Shown here: positions 50,663 through 59,126 of the stretch, one piece after another
Position numbering within the stretch: the stretch's first letter is position 1
Layout: each line of letters starts with the position of its first letter
Assembly (NCBI RefSeq): GCF_026410505.1
Contig: NZ_JAPMIU010000013.1
Span: forward strand, 23,616 to 87,615
Source: Frateuria hangzhouensis
GTDB lineage: Bacteria; Pseudomonadota; Gammaproteobacteria; Xanthomonadales; Rhodanobacteraceae
DNA: 64,000 nucleotides
Direction of reading: 5' to 3'
The notes under the pieces: generated by a model
The model's input: the letters and a program-made list of their open reading frames with translations, nothing else
The model's database searches: none
Told to the model about the DNA's origin: nothing
Made by a program: the position numbers and the translations under genes

Positions 50663-50683
50663 GTCGCCGCGGGCTGCGGCGAC
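50663..50683. promoter_or_regulatory. Hairpin in the fimV leader
   Basis: GTCGCCGC and GCGGCGAC form a perfect 8-bp stem with a 5-nt loop, 38 bp before the fimV start. It would fold in the 5' untranslated region. Confidence 0.4.
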
Positions 50684-50721
50684 ACCGGAACGCGCGTCAC
50701 TTTAGTTATATGTAAGCCAAT

Positions 50722-50759
50722 CAACAATAGCTGCGGCGACCGCTTAGCGCATATTGTTG
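50722..50759. promoter_or_regulatory. Inverted repeat upstream of fimV
   Basis: CAACAATA (50722-50729) and TATTGTTG (50752-50759) are perfect 8-bp arms 22 bp apart, in an AT-rich patch that also contains a possible fimV -10 (TATAAC on the minus strand, near 50706). It could be an operator. Confidence 0.4.
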
Positions 50760-50784
50760 TGGCGTGTTCTCGTTCCGGAACGGG

Positions 50785-51087
50785 TCAATGACCCGGGCCG
50801 CTCCCCTGTCGACGGCCGCCAATGACCTCCAGCTGACGCCTCAGCCGGCTGATGGCAAGGTCCTGTTCGGCCAGGCGCTGGTGGGCCTGGTGGCTGTGCG
50901 ACTCCTGCTCGGTGAGCTGTTGCTCGAGCTGCCTGACCTCGGCGCCGCGTGCACGCAATTGCTGCTTGAGCCGCGCCCGCGTGGGCACCGCCTCTCCCGC
51001 GCCCGCGGCCTGCTCGGGACCGCCGTCGGCCCACACTGGCAGCGCGGACAGAATCAGCAGCGGTAGCGCGAGCCAGGGTTTTCGCAT
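50785..51087 (-). CDS. Small exported coiled-coil protein, unknown
   Basis: The 100-residue product has a signal peptide (MRKPWLALPLLILSALPVWA) and a Glu/Gln/Arg-rich helix (about 36-90) with leucines at heptad-like spacing, so a periplasmic coiled coil is likely. No family recognised. Its ATG overlaps the asd stop by one base (TGATG), so it is co-translated with asd. The link to fimV downstream is only position. Confidence 0.65.
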   Translation of the reverse strand: MRKPWLALPLLILSALPVWADGGPEQAAGAGEAVPTRARLKQQLRARGAEVRQLEQQLTEQESHSHQAHQRLAEQDLAISRLRRQLEVIGGRRQGSGPGH

Positions 51088-52118
51088 CAGAGATAGTCCT
51101 CGATCAGTCGCTCGGCGACCTGTACGGCGTTGAGCGCGGCGCCCTTGCGGATATTGTCGGCCACGATCCACAGGTCCAGGCCGCGTTCGTGCGAGATGTC
51201 CTCGCGGATGCGGCCCACGAACACCGGATCCTTGCCGGCGACATCGCCCACCGGGGTCGGGTAGCCGCCCGGCTTGCGCTCGTCCATGACCACCACGCCC
51301 TCGGCCTGCTCCAGCAGCGCACGGGCCTCGTCCGCGCCGATCCTGTCGCGGGTCTCCATGTGCACCGCCTCGGCGTGGCCGTAGAACACCGGCACCCGCA
51401 CGGCGGTGGGGTTCACCGCGATGGAGTCGTCCTCCAGGATCTTGCGCGTTTCCCACACCATCTTCATTTCTTCTTTGGTGTAGCCGTTGGGCTGGAACTC
51501 GTCGATGTGCGGGATTACATTGAAAGCGATCTGCTTGGGGAATTTCTTGCCCGGTTCCACATCCTGGAAGCTCAGCAACGCCGCGGTCTGCCTGCCGAGC
51601 TCCTCCATGCCGCTGCGGCCGGCGCCGGAAACCGACTGGTAGGTGGCCACATTGATCCGCTCGATCCCGACCGCGCGGTGGATCGGCGCCAGCGCCACCA
51701 GCATCTGCATGGTCGAGCAGTTGGGGTTGGCGATGATGCCCCGCGCGGTGTAATCGGCGATGGCGTGCGGGTTCACCTCGGCCACCACCAGGGGAATGTC
51801 GTCCTGGTAGCGGAACTCGGAAGTGTTGTCGATCACTACCGCGCCGGCTGCCGCGGCGCGCGGGGCATGTTCGCGGCTGACCAATCCGCCGGCGGAGAAG
51901 AAGGCGATGTCCACGCCCTCGAAGTCGTAGTCGGCGAGGTTGCGCACGGTGACCTGCTTGCCGCCGAAGGCGATTTGCTCGCCGGCCGAGCGTTCGCTGG
52001 CCAGCGGCACCAGCTCGCCGACGGGGAAGTCGCGCTCGGCCAGGATCCCCAGCAGGGTCTCGCCGACCGCGCCGGTAGCGCCGACCATGGCCACCTTGTA
52101 GCTGCTCTTCTTGCTCAT
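51087..52118 (-). CDS. asd: Aspartate-semialdehyde dehydrogenase
   Basis: Asd makes aspartate semialdehyde for lysine, threonine, methionine and peptidoglycan. The 343-residue product has the NADP loop MVGATGAVGE (11-20), catalytic C134 (NPNCSTMQ) and the QSVSGAGRSGM segment. Length fits the non-enteric class. It is in an operon with aroC and the 2-hydroxyacid dehydrogenase upstream, 27 bp from the latter. Confidence 0.97.
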   Translation of the reverse strand: MSKKSSYKVAMVGATGAVGETLLGILAERDFPVGELVPLASERSAGEQIAFGGKQVTVRNLADYDFEGVDIAFFSAGGLVSREHAPRAAAAGAVVIDNTSEFRYQDDIPLVVAEVNPHAIADYTARGIIANPNCSTMQMLVALAPIHRAVGIERINVATYQSVSGAGRSGMEELGRQTAALLSFQDVEPGKKFPKQIAFNVIPHIDEFQPNGYTKEEMKMVWETRKILEDDSIAVNPTAVRVPVFYGHAEAVHMETRDRIGADEARALLEQAEGVVVMDERKPGGYPTPVGDVAGKDPVFVGRIREDISHERGLDLWIVADNIRKGAALNAVQVAERLIEDYL

Positions 52119-52145
52119 GGGACTGCCTGTGTCTGAAGGGTGGGG

Positions 52146-53153
52146 TCAGGGTGCCGGCCGTGAGGCCAACACTTCGGGATTGAGTAACGAGGGCGGCTGC
52201 CCCGCATGCTGGCCGTGGCCGAACAGCGCCAGCACGTTATCCACCGCCAGCGCGGTCATCGCGCGACGAGTGTCCCAGGTGGCGCTGGCGATGTGCGGGC
52301 TGAGGATGACATTGTCGAGCGCAAGCAAGGCCGGATGCACGTCGGGCTCGCCTTCGAACACATCCAGCGCGGCGGCGGCCAGGCGGCCTTGGGCCAGCGC
52401 GGCCGCCAGGGCCGCGTCATCCACGATCCCGCCGCGGGCGATGTTGACCAGCACCGCGGTGGGCTTCATCCGGGCCAGCTCCGCGGCGCCGATGGCGTGG
52501 CGGTTCCCGGCGCTCAGCGGCAGCGCCAACACCAGGAAATCCGACTCGGCCAGCAGCGTGGACTTGTCCACGTAGCTGGCGGCGCACCCGGCTTCGATGG
52601 ATGCCGGCTGCCGCGAGCGGTTGTGATAGACCACGCGCATGCCGAAGCCCGCCGCGCGGCGGGCGACTGCCTGGCCGATGCGGCCCATGCCGAGGATGCC
52701 CAGCGTGCGCCCGCGCGTATCCAGCCCCAGCCAGTCCTTGAATCCGTTGGCGCGCCAGTGCCCTGCCCGCAGCCAGCGCTCGGCCGCACCCATGTGGCGC
52801 GCCGCGCCCAGCAGCAGCGCCCAGGTGAAGTCGGCCACGCTCTCGCTGAGCACGTCCGGCGTATGGGAGGCGGCGATGCCCCTGGCGGTGAGCGCGGCGA
52901 TGTCCAGGTTGTCATAACCGACCGCGAGGTTGGCGACGATGCGCAGGCATGGCGCGTTTGCCACTTCCGCCGCCCCGATGCGCTGGTTCAGCCCCACGAT
53001 GGCCGCGCCGAGCGGCGCCAGCCGGGACGCCAGTTCGGCCGGCGCGAAAACCGATTCCTCCGCCTCGGCCGTCACCTCGAAGTGCGGTTCCAGGCGGGCG
53101 ACGATGTCGGGAAAGGTGGGGCGCGAGATCCACACCCGCGGCTTGCCGGTCAT
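52146..53153 (-). CDS. D-2-hydroxyacid dehydrogenase (glyoxylate/hydroxypyruvate reductase type)
   Basis: The 335-residue product is a D-isomer-specific dehydrogenase with the NAD loop LGILGMGRIGQAVARR and catalytic Arg, Glu and His in NIARGGIVDD, DVFEGEP and SPHIASATWDTR. It resembles GhrB/GyaR, which reduce glyoxylate and hydroxypyruvate. The ATG at 53153 gives MTGKPRVWISRP; the longer frame has no homology. It lies 23 bp after aroC. Confidence 0.88.
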   Translation of the reverse strand: MTGKPRVWISRPTFPDIVARLEPHFEVTAEAEESVFAPAELASRLAPLGAAIVGLNQRIGAAEVANAPCLRIVANLAVGYDNLDIAALTARGIAASHTPDVLSESVADFTWALLLGAARHMGAAERWLRAGHWRANGFKDWLGLDTRGRTLGILGMGRIGQAVARRAAGFGMRVVYHNRSRQPASIEAGCAASYVDKSTLLAESDFLVLALPLSAGNRHAIGAAELARMKPTAVLVNIARGGIVDDAALAAALAQGRLAAAALDVFEGEPDVHPALLALDNVILSPHIASATWDTRRAMTALAVDNVLALFGHGQHAGQPPSLLNPEVLASRPAP

Positions 53154-53176
53154 GGGGAATTCCGTAAACGAAGAGC

Positions 53177-54265
53177 TCAGGCGATGCGTGGAGCCACCGG
53201 CCCCACGTCGCCGCATTGCGCACGATGGCGCAGCGCGTGGTCCATCAGCACCAGCGCCAGCATGGCCTCGACGATGGGCGTGGCGCGGATGCCCACGCAG
53301 GGATCGTGCCGCCCCTTGGTGACGACCGCGACCGCCTCCCCCGCCAGGCTCACGCTCTGCCCCGGCACCAGGATGCTGGACGTGGGCTTGAACGCCACCG
53401 ACACCGTCACCGGCTGGCCGGAGCTGATGCCGCCAAGGATGCCACCGGCGTGATTGGACGTAAAGCCGTCCAAATGCATTTCATCCCGGTGCTGCGTGCC
53501 GCGCTGGGCGACGGCCGCGAAGCCGGCCCCGATCTCCACGCCCTTGACCGCGTTGATCGACATCATGGCAGCGGCCAGGTCGCCATCGAGCTTGCCGTAG
53601 ACCGGCTCGCCCCAACCCGGCGGCACCCCCTCGGCCACGGCATCGACGCGGGCACCGACCGAGTCGCCGGACTTGCGCAGCGCATGCATGTAATCCTCCA
53701 GTTCCGCCACCTGCCCCGCGTCCGGCCAGAAGAAGGGGTTCTGCTCCGCCGCCTCCCGGTCGAAGCCGCGCGGCGTCACCTCGCCGAGCTGGGCCAGGTG
53801 GCCACGCACGCGCACGTCGTGGTGCTCCGCCAGCCATTTTTTGGCGATTACCGCGGCCGCCACGCGCATGGTGGTCTCGCGCGCCGAGGCCCGGCCGCCG
53901 CCGCGCGGGTCGCGGATGCCGTATTTCTGCCAATAGGTGTAATCGGCATGACCGGGGCGGAAGGTCGCGGCGATGTCGCCATAGTCCTTGCTGCGCTGGT
54001 CGGTGTTGCGGATCAGCAGCGCGATCGGCGTACCGGTGGTACGGCCCTCGTACACGCCCGAAAGAATCTCCACCTCATCCGCCTCGTGGCGCTGCGAGGT
54101 GTGCCGGCTGCGGCCAGTGGCGCGGCGTTCCAGGTCGTGGCGGAAGTCCTCCGGCGCGATCGCCAGCCCTGGCGGACAGCCGTCGATGACACAGCCGATC
54201 GCCGGCCCGTGGCTTTCGCCGAAGGTGGTGACGGTGAAGAGCTTGCCGAAGGAATTGCTGGACAT
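53177..54265 (-). CDS. aroC: Chorismate synthase
   Basis: AroC makes chorismate from EPSP with reduced FMN. The 362-residue product shows the family motifs [18 protein letters not shown] near the start, [22 protein letters not shown] loop and [16 protein letters not shown]. It feeds the tryptophan branch encoded by the trp genes about 8 kb away. It heads the aroC-dehydrogenase-asd operon. Confidence 0.97.
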   Translation of the reverse strand: MSSNSFGKLFTVTTFGESHGPAIGCVIDGCPPGLAIAPEDFRHDLERRATGRSRHTSQRHEADEVEILSGVYEGRTTGTPIALLIRNTDQRSKDYGDIAATFRPGHADYTYWQKYGIRDPRGGGRASARETTMRVAAAVIAKKWLAEHHDVRVRGHLAQLGEVTPRGFDREAAEQNPFFWPDAGQVAELEDYMHALRKSGDSVGARVDAVAEGVPPGWGEPVYGKLDGDLAAAMMSINAVKGVEIGAGFAAVAQRGTQHRDEMHLDGFTSNHAGGILGGISSGQPVTVSVAFKPTSSILVPGQSVSLAGEAVAVVTKGRHDPCVGIRATPIVEAMLALVLMDHALRHRAQCGDVGPVAPRIA

Positions 54266-54317
54266 GCCGCGCGCCCGCTATGAGAAGCCAAAGCATAACG
54301 GCTCGCCGACAAGCTCT

Positions 54318-54398
54318 GTAGGAGCGCCCTTGGGCGCGACCGCGAACCCCACTGCCCCCAACCATCGGGATGGTGGTCGCGCCCAAGGGCGCTCCTAC
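54318..54398. repeat. GTAG-headed REP pair, family C
   Basis: GTAGGAGCGCCCTTGGGCGC, then GACCGCGA, and an inverted partner ending GCGCTCCTAC. Both copies keep their heads. A single copy is at 25110. Confidence 0.9.
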
Positions 54399-54406
54399 AA
54401 GAATGC

Positions 54407-54937
54407 TTAGGCCGCCTGCCACTCACGCGCAAGCATGGCGAACACCACGTCATCCACCCACTCGTCGTGCAGCCACAGGCTCTCGCGAAAATGCGCTTCC
54501 TGGCGCATGCCCAGCGCCTGCAGCAGGGCCACGCAGGCGTTGTTGCGCGGGTCGACCGAGGCGTGGATGCGGCGCCAGCCCAGCACATCGAAACCCTGCC
54601 GGAACAGCGCCTGCAGCGCCTCGCGCGCGTAGCCATTGCCCTGGTGCGCGGGCGCCAGGCTGATGCCGAACTCCACCGAATCGCCCGGTGTGGCCGGCAG
54701 GCATACGCCCAGGTCGCCGATCAGCGCGTGGCCCTCGCGCAGGCGTATCGCACGCTGGAACCACAACCCGGGCACCGGTTCGGTCTGCGCGTCGATGAAG
54801 ACGCGCACCTCCCCGACGCTGCCCGGTCGCCAGCCCTGGAAGCGCGCCACCGCCGGGTCGGCACGGCAGGCGTACAGGGCGGCGGCATCGTCCGGATGCA
54901 GGCGATCGAGCTGCAGGCGGTCGGTGGTCAGTTCCAT
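54407..54937 (-). CDS. GNAT family N-acetyltransferase (RimJ/RimL-like)
   Basis: The 176-residue product is a GNAT domain that begins TTDRLQLDRLHPDDAAALYAC and has the acetyl-CoA loop region APAHQGNGYAREALQALF (about 95-112), then DPRNNACVALLQALGMR. This layout matches acetyltransferase_3 enzymes that modify protein N-termini or small amines. It follows prmB with 21 bp, so the two are likely one operon; the substrate is unknown. Confidence 0.88.
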   Translation of the reverse strand: MELTTDRLQLDRLHPDDAAALYACRADPAVARFQGWRPGSVGEVRVFIDAQTEPVPGLWFQRAIRLREGHALIGDLGVCLPATPGDSVEFGISLAPAHQGNGYAREALQALFRQGFDVLGWRRIHASVDPRNNACVALLQALGMRQEAHFRESLWLHDEWVDDVVFAMLAREWQAA

Positions 54938-54958
54938 GCGGCCGCCTCCCGGGATCGT

Positions 54959-55879
54959 TCAGCGGCGCGCGTCGGCCGCGGCACGGATCGCCGCGGCATG
55001 CTCGACCAGGTCACGCCGCTCGAGCGCGAACACTCCCATCGGCCCGACCTTGAACTCGATCCACACGAACGGCACCCGCGGCAACAGCGCGGCCAGCGCG
55101 TGCTCGCTCTCGCCCACCTCGACGATCAGCAGGCCGTCTTCGGTCAGGTAATCGGCCGCCTGATCGAGGATGCGCAGGCAGATGTCCAGGCCGTCCTCGC
55201 CGGAAGTCAGGCCGAGCTTGGGCTCGTGGCTGTATTCGCCCGGCAGCGCGGCGTACTCGTCCTCGGTGACGTAGGGCGGATTGGAAACGATCAGGTCGTA
55301 GCGGCGGCCGTCGAGCCCGGCGAACAGGTCGGACTTGACCGCTTCCACGCGCCCCTCGACATGCTGGAAGGCGATGTTCTCGCGCGCCAGCGACAGCGCC
55401 TCGTCACTGATGTCGACAATGTCGACCCGCCAGTCGGGGTGGTACTCGGCCATGGCGATGCCGATGCAGCCCGAACCCGTGCACAGGTCCAGCGCGCGTT
55501 CGACGTGGCGGTCGTCCAGCCAGGGGGCGAAACCGGACTCGATCAATTCGGCGATCGGCGAGCGCGGCACCAGCGCGCGGCGGTCGCTCTTGAATTTCAA
55601 CCCCGCGAACCAGGTTTCGCCAACCAGGTAGGCCACCGGCAATCGCTCGCTGACGCGCCGCTCGATCAGCTCCAGCACGCGCGCCCGCTCTTCGGCCGTG
55701 AGCCTGCCCGCGCCGTAGGCCGGCGGGATGTCCGGCGGCAGGTGCAGGCAGGCCAGCACCAGGTGGGTCGCCTCGTCGATCGGGTTGTCGTGGCTGTGCC
55801 CGAAGGTCAGCCCGGCGGCGGAGAAGCGGCTGGCGCCGTAGCGGATGAAGTCGATGATGGTGGCAAGTTCGGCGGTCAC
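54959..55879 (-). CDS. prmB: 50S ribosomal protein L3 glutamine methyltransferase
   Basis: PrmB N5-methylates a Gln of ribosomal protein L3. The 306-residue product has the SAM motif DLCTGSGCIG (131-140) and the catalytic NPPY (200-203). The N-terminal domain and PVAYLVGETWFAGLKF separate it from PrmC. Length is normal. Confidence 0.95.
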   Translation of the reverse strand: MTAELATIIDFIRYGASRFSAAGLTFGHSHDNPIDEATHLVLACLHLPPDIPPAYGAGRLTAEERARVLELIERRVSERLPVAYLVGETWFAGLKFKSDRRALVPRSPIAELIESGFAPWLDDRHVERALDLCTGSGCIGIAMAEYHPDWRVDIVDISDEALSLARENIAFQHVEGRVEAVKSDLFAGLDGRRYDLIVSNPPYVTEDEYAALPGEYSHEPKLGLTSGEDGLDICLRILDQAADYLTEDGLLIVEVGESEHALAALLPRVPFVWIEFKVGPMGVFALERRDLVEHAAAIRAAADARR

Positions 55880-55927
55880 GGGCCTGTCCTGGCGGGTGTG
55901 GCATGGAGGATCGACGATTATCCCTTA

Positions 55928-56017
55928 CCGCTCGCCCTGAGCGTAGCGAAGTGCGCCGGTCCGCGGTGCCGCGGCCCTCCGGCTTCGGCCCTACGGGCCT
56001 ACGCCCGGGGCGAACGG
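55928..56017. repeat. Family D intergenic repeat, complete inverted form
   Basis: CCGCTCGCCCTGAGCGTAGC on the left and, inverted, CCCGGGGCGAACGG on the right, with GC-rich sequence between. The whole element can fold into one structure just before the psd promoter. Confidence 0.75.
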
Positions 56018-56031
56018 GCAGGTTTGCGCCC

Positions 56032-56037
56032 TATACT
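56032..56037 (+). promoter_or_regulatory. -10 element, leaderless type, for psd
   Basis: TATACT ends 6 nt before the ATG at 56044. Matches the -10 consensus at five of six positions. No Shine-Dalgarno is possible in the remaining space. Confidence 0.65.
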
Positions 56038-56043
56038 GGCAGG

Positions 56044-56895
56044 ATGACTTTCGCCGTCCTCGTCCAATACCTCCTCCCCCACCGCGCGCTGTCGCGGGTG
56101 GTCTACTGGGCCACGCGCTGGACCTGGCGGCCGTGGAAGAACTTCCTGATCGGCCAGATCGTGCACCGCTACAAAGTGGACATGGACGAGGCCGCGCAGC
56201 CGGATCCGTTCGCCTACCAGCACTTCAATGCGTTCTTCACCCGCAAGCTCAAGCCGCACGCGCGGCGCGAGGATGCCGACCCGACGGCGTTGATTTCCCC
56301 TGCCGACGGCCGCATCAGCCAGGCCGGGCGGATCGTCGACGGCCGCATCTTCCAGGCCAAGGGCCAGTCGTACACCGCCGCCGAACTGCTCGGCGACGAC
56401 GCCGCGGCCGAGCCCTATCGCAACGGCGATTTCCTCACCATCTACCTGTCACCGCGCGACTATCACCGGGTGCACATGCCGCTGGGCGGGACGCTGCGCG
56501 AAACGGTGCACGTGCCCGGTCGCATCTTCAGCGTGGCGCCGTTCGCGGTGGAGGCGATCCCGCGGCTGTTCGCCCGCAACGAGCGCCTGGTATGCCATTT
56601 CGACGGCCCGCAGGGGCCGTTCGTGGCGGTGATGGTCGGGGCGGTGCTGGTGTCCTCGGTCGCCACCGTATGGGACGGCCTGGTGATCCCGCCCTACGCC
56701 TCGCACATCCGCAGCAAGTCGTTCGCCGGCCAGGACATCACCCTCGCCCGCTTTGCCGAAATGGCGCGCTTCAACATGGGCTCGACGGTGATCCTGCTGC
56801 TGCCGCCGGGGATGATCGAGCTGGACGAGCTCAAACCCCAGCAGACGGTGAAACTCGGCCAACGGCTCGGCCGCCGGCCGCTGCCCGTCGACTGA
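56044..56895 (+). CDS. psd: Phosphatidylserine decarboxylase
   Basis: Psd makes phosphatidylethanolamine at the inner membrane and self-cleaves to form a pyruvoyl group. The 283-residue product has the cleavage site G246-S247-T248 (NMGSTVI), catalytic D88 (SPADGR) and the His of YHRVHMP (H141, H144). The start at 56044 is MTFAVLVQYLLPHRALSR; the frame upstream is repeat sequence. A terminator follows. Confidence 0.96.
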   Translation: MTFAVLVQYLLPHRALSRVVYWATRWTWRPWKNFLIGQIVHRYKVDMDEAAQPDPFAYQHFNAFFTRKLKPHARREDADPTALISPADGRISQAGRIVDGRIFQAKGQSYTAAELLGDDAAAEPYRNGDFLTIYLSPRDYHRVHMPLGGTLRETVHVPGRIFSVAPFAVEAIPRLFARNERLVCHFDGPQGPFVAVMVGAVLVSSVATVWDGLVIPPYASHIRSKSFAGQDITLARFAEMARFNMGSTVILLLPPGMIELDELKPQQTVKLGQRLGRRPLPVD

Positions 56896-56898
56896 CGC

Positions 56899-56921
56899 AA
56901 AGCGTCATTCTGTGACGTTTT
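56899..56921 (+). terminator. psd terminator
   Basis: AAAGCGTCA and TGACGTTTT form a 9-bp stem (one G-T pair) with a 5-nt loop, then a T run. Confidence 0.7.
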
Positions 56922-56983
56922 AGGCGTACTCGACCGTTACGCATGGCTATGCTCCGCTCCGTCAAAGGCTCCGGGGAGTACCC

Positions 56984-57436
56984 ATGCGATCGATCGTCCT
57001 TCTCATCGCGTTCGTGCGCGGCCAGCAGCTGGAACGCCAGTTCCGTCGCATCGGCAAGAACCTGGACACGCTCCCCGGCGCGGCCCGCGCGCGGCTGAGC
57101 CTGCTGACCCTGCGCGAGATCGGCCAGGCCGCGCGCAGGGAATTTCCGCATCTTTACGGCACGCCGCCGCAGCAGCGCTACCTGCCATGGGGCCGCGGCA
57201 CCGCCACCGGCTTCACCCGCGCCTGCTCGGACAACCCGGAGGTGGTGCTGCGCGGCATCGCGTTGTGGCTGGCGGTGGCCTACCACGAGACCAAGGACTC
57301 GCCCTACCCCTTCGTGCGCGCCCGCCATCGGCGGTTGCTGCGCGTGGTCCGCGAGCTGAAGGAATTGCACGGCGCCGCCGGCCGCGAGCGCGAGGACGTG
57401 GTCGAGAGCTGGATGCAGCCCAGCGCCGCTGCCTGA
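56984..57436 (+). CDS. Conserved hypothetical protein
   Basis: The 150-residue product is Arg-rich and mostly helical: a short hydrophobic N-terminus (MRSIVLLIAFVRG), then QLERQFRRIGKNLDTL, ARARLSLLTLREIGQAARREFPHLYGTPPQQRYLPWG and a helix WLAVAYHETKDSPYPFVRARHRRLLRVVRELKEL. I do not recognise a named family. GGGGAGT precedes the ATG. It ends at a REP pair and has no operon partner. Confidence 0.7.
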   Translation: MRSIVLLIAFVRGQQLERQFRRIGKNLDTLPGAARARLSLLTLREIGQAARREFPHLYGTPPQQRYLPWGRGTATGFTRACSDNPEVVLRGIALWLAVAYHETKDSPYPFVRARHRRLLRVVRELKELHGAAGREREDVVESWMQPSAAA

Positions 57437-57447
57437 CGCAAGGGCCC

Positions 57448-57508
57448 GGTGGGCTGAAGCCCACCCTACGGGTTCACCTGGCTTTGGTAGGGTGGGCCTC
57501 AGCCCACC
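57448..57508. repeat. REP pair, family A, heads facing inward
   Basis: The left copy ends CCCTAC (57469) and the right copy starts GTAG (57487). It is the same topology as 46719-46770 and the opposite of the other family A pairs. It separates convergent genes. Confidence 0.9.
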
Positions 57509-57517
57509 GGCCGCACT

Positions 57518-58999
57518 TCAGCGCTGGCAAGCCGGCAGCCGCAGCACCTGGCCTGCACGGATCCGGTGGTGCTTGATGTTGTTGATGTCGGACAGCTCGC
57601 GCACGTCCGAGCAACCCAGCTTGTGCACGATGCCCAGCAGCGTGTCGCCGCGGCGCACGGTGTAGCGCGAGTGCGGGCGCACGGTGCGGCTCGGCTTGGG
57701 CTTGACGATTTCCGGCACCACCGCCGAATGCAGGTCGCTGGCGAGGATCGGCCACGGCCCGTCGACACAGCGCGAGGCATAGGTCGCCTCCAGCGGCTTG
57801 GGCACCTGCAATTCGGTGCCGACCGGCTGCGCATCCTGCGGGTTCAGCCGCGGATTGAGATTGCGCAACGTGCGGAACCAGCCATCGTCCATGCCCTGCG
57901 CCGAGCCCAGGCAGATGGTCAGCTCCGACAGCGAAGCCGGCCGCTTGAGCGTGATGTGGCCCGGCGCACCGTCGATCTTGGGGAAATTCAGGTTGTAGCT
58001 GTCCGGATGCAGGAACAGCCACGCCGCCGCCAGCACCGCCGGCACGTATTCGCGGGTTTCCCGGGAAAGCCGGTTGTAGATCTTCGGATCGTAGAAACTC
58101 ACGCCGGTGTCGCCGTCGACCAGTCGGCGCATGCGGCCCTCGCCGCCGTTGTAGGCGGCCAGCGACAGCTCGAGGTTGTCGTTGAACACCTTCAGCTGCT
58201 CGTCCATGTACTCGGCGTTGGCGCGGGTGGCCTCGGCCGGATCGAAACGCGTATCGAAGCCATGGTCGCTGTTGAGGCCGAAGCGCAACCCGGTGGCGTA
58301 CATGAACTGCAGCGGGCCGGCCGCGCCGGAACGCGACACCGCATGCACCTTGCCGTGGGATTCCTTGGCCATGATGCCGAACAGCAGCGCCTCGGGCAGG
58401 TCGGCCTTCTCGTACTGCGGATACATCTCGTAGCGCATGTACTGGTAGTTGACCCAGGTATTGACCAGGTAGGAGCGCCACTGGGTCAACCACATCTCCA
58501 GAGCTGCCTTGACCGCCCCGTTCATCGCGATCAGTTCGGACAGCTTGTGCCCGCGCAGCAGCGTCACGCTGCGCTGCGCCTGCGGGAGCGCCGCGGCGCC
58601 GCCCGGCGCGCCGTCCACCGTCTGGTCGGGACCTTCCTCGCCGACCGTGTCCAGATCGTCGCCGGCGAAGAAGCTGCCGTCCTTCAGGCGCAGCAGGCGA
58701 TCGAACACCGAGAAGAAGCGCTGCGGATCGCAACCGGGCGTCTGGCCACAGCGCGCCGCGGACTGCTTGAGGCTGTCCAGCGCGTCCTTCAGGGTCTGCT
58801 CCGAGGCCTGGTCGTCGCCCTCACGCGCCTGTTGCAGCGCGGTCTCGTAGCCTTTGCTGGCCTGGTCGAGCTGGTCGTAGAGCGTGTTGACCGGCGTGTT
58901 CGTGCGGTTGGCGCCGCCGGTGGCGCAGGCGGTCAGCAGGACGAGCCCGGCAGCCAGCGGCACCAGGCGGAAACGATGGGCAAGAGTAGACAACGGCAT
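57518..58999 (-). CDS. mltD: Membrane-bound lytic murein transglycosylase D
   Basis: MltD cleaves peptidoglycan with formation of anhydromuramic acid. The 493-residue product has a lipobox (LLTAC, C25), an SLT domain with the catalytic Glu near residue 211 (AKESHGK) and AAYNGGEGRMRRLV, and a single C-terminal LysM (about 448-492, YTVRRGDTLLGIVHKLGC). E. coli MltD has two LysM domains, so this is a shorter type. The ATG at 58999 gives the lipoprotein signal. Confidence 0.93.
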   Translation of the reverse strand: MPLSTLAHRFRLVPLAAGLVLLTACATGGANRTNTPVNTLYDQLDQASKGYETALQQAREGDDQASEQTLKDALDSLKQSAARCGQTPGCDPQRFFSVFDRLLRLKDGSFFAGDDLDTVGEEGPDQTVDGAPGGAAALPQAQRSVTLLRGHKLSELIAMNGAVKAALEMWLTQWRSYLVNTWVNYQYMRYEMYPQYEKADLPEALLFGIMAKESHGKVHAVSRSGAAGPLQFMYATGLRFGLNSDHGFDTRFDPAEATRANAEYMDEQLKVFNDNLELSLAAYNGGEGRMRRLVDGDTGVSFYDPKIYNRLSRETREYVPAVLAAAWLFLHPDSYNLNFPKIDGAPGHITLKRPASLSELTICLGSAQGMDDGWFRTLRNLNPRLNPQDAQPVGTELQVPKPLEATYASRCVDGPWPILASDLHSAVVPEIVKPKPSRTVRPHSRYTVRRGDTLLGIVHKLGCSDVRELSDINNIKHHRIRAGQVLRLPACQR

Positions 59000-59106
59000 G
59001 ACGAAACTTTGACGACGGGAATACATTCACCATAACGCATGCAGCCGCGATGCCGAAACCGCAGAGCCCGCCAGAACACGCGAACTGCGACCTGGATCGG
59101 CCCGGC

Positions 59107-59112
59107 TACAAT
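59107..59112 (+). promoter_or_regulatory. -10 element upstream of the HerA-like gene
   Basis: TACAAT 14 bp before the ATG at 59127, in the divergent gap with mltD. No clear -35. Confidence 0.4.
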
Positions 59113-59126
59113 CCGCCGTCCGAGCC

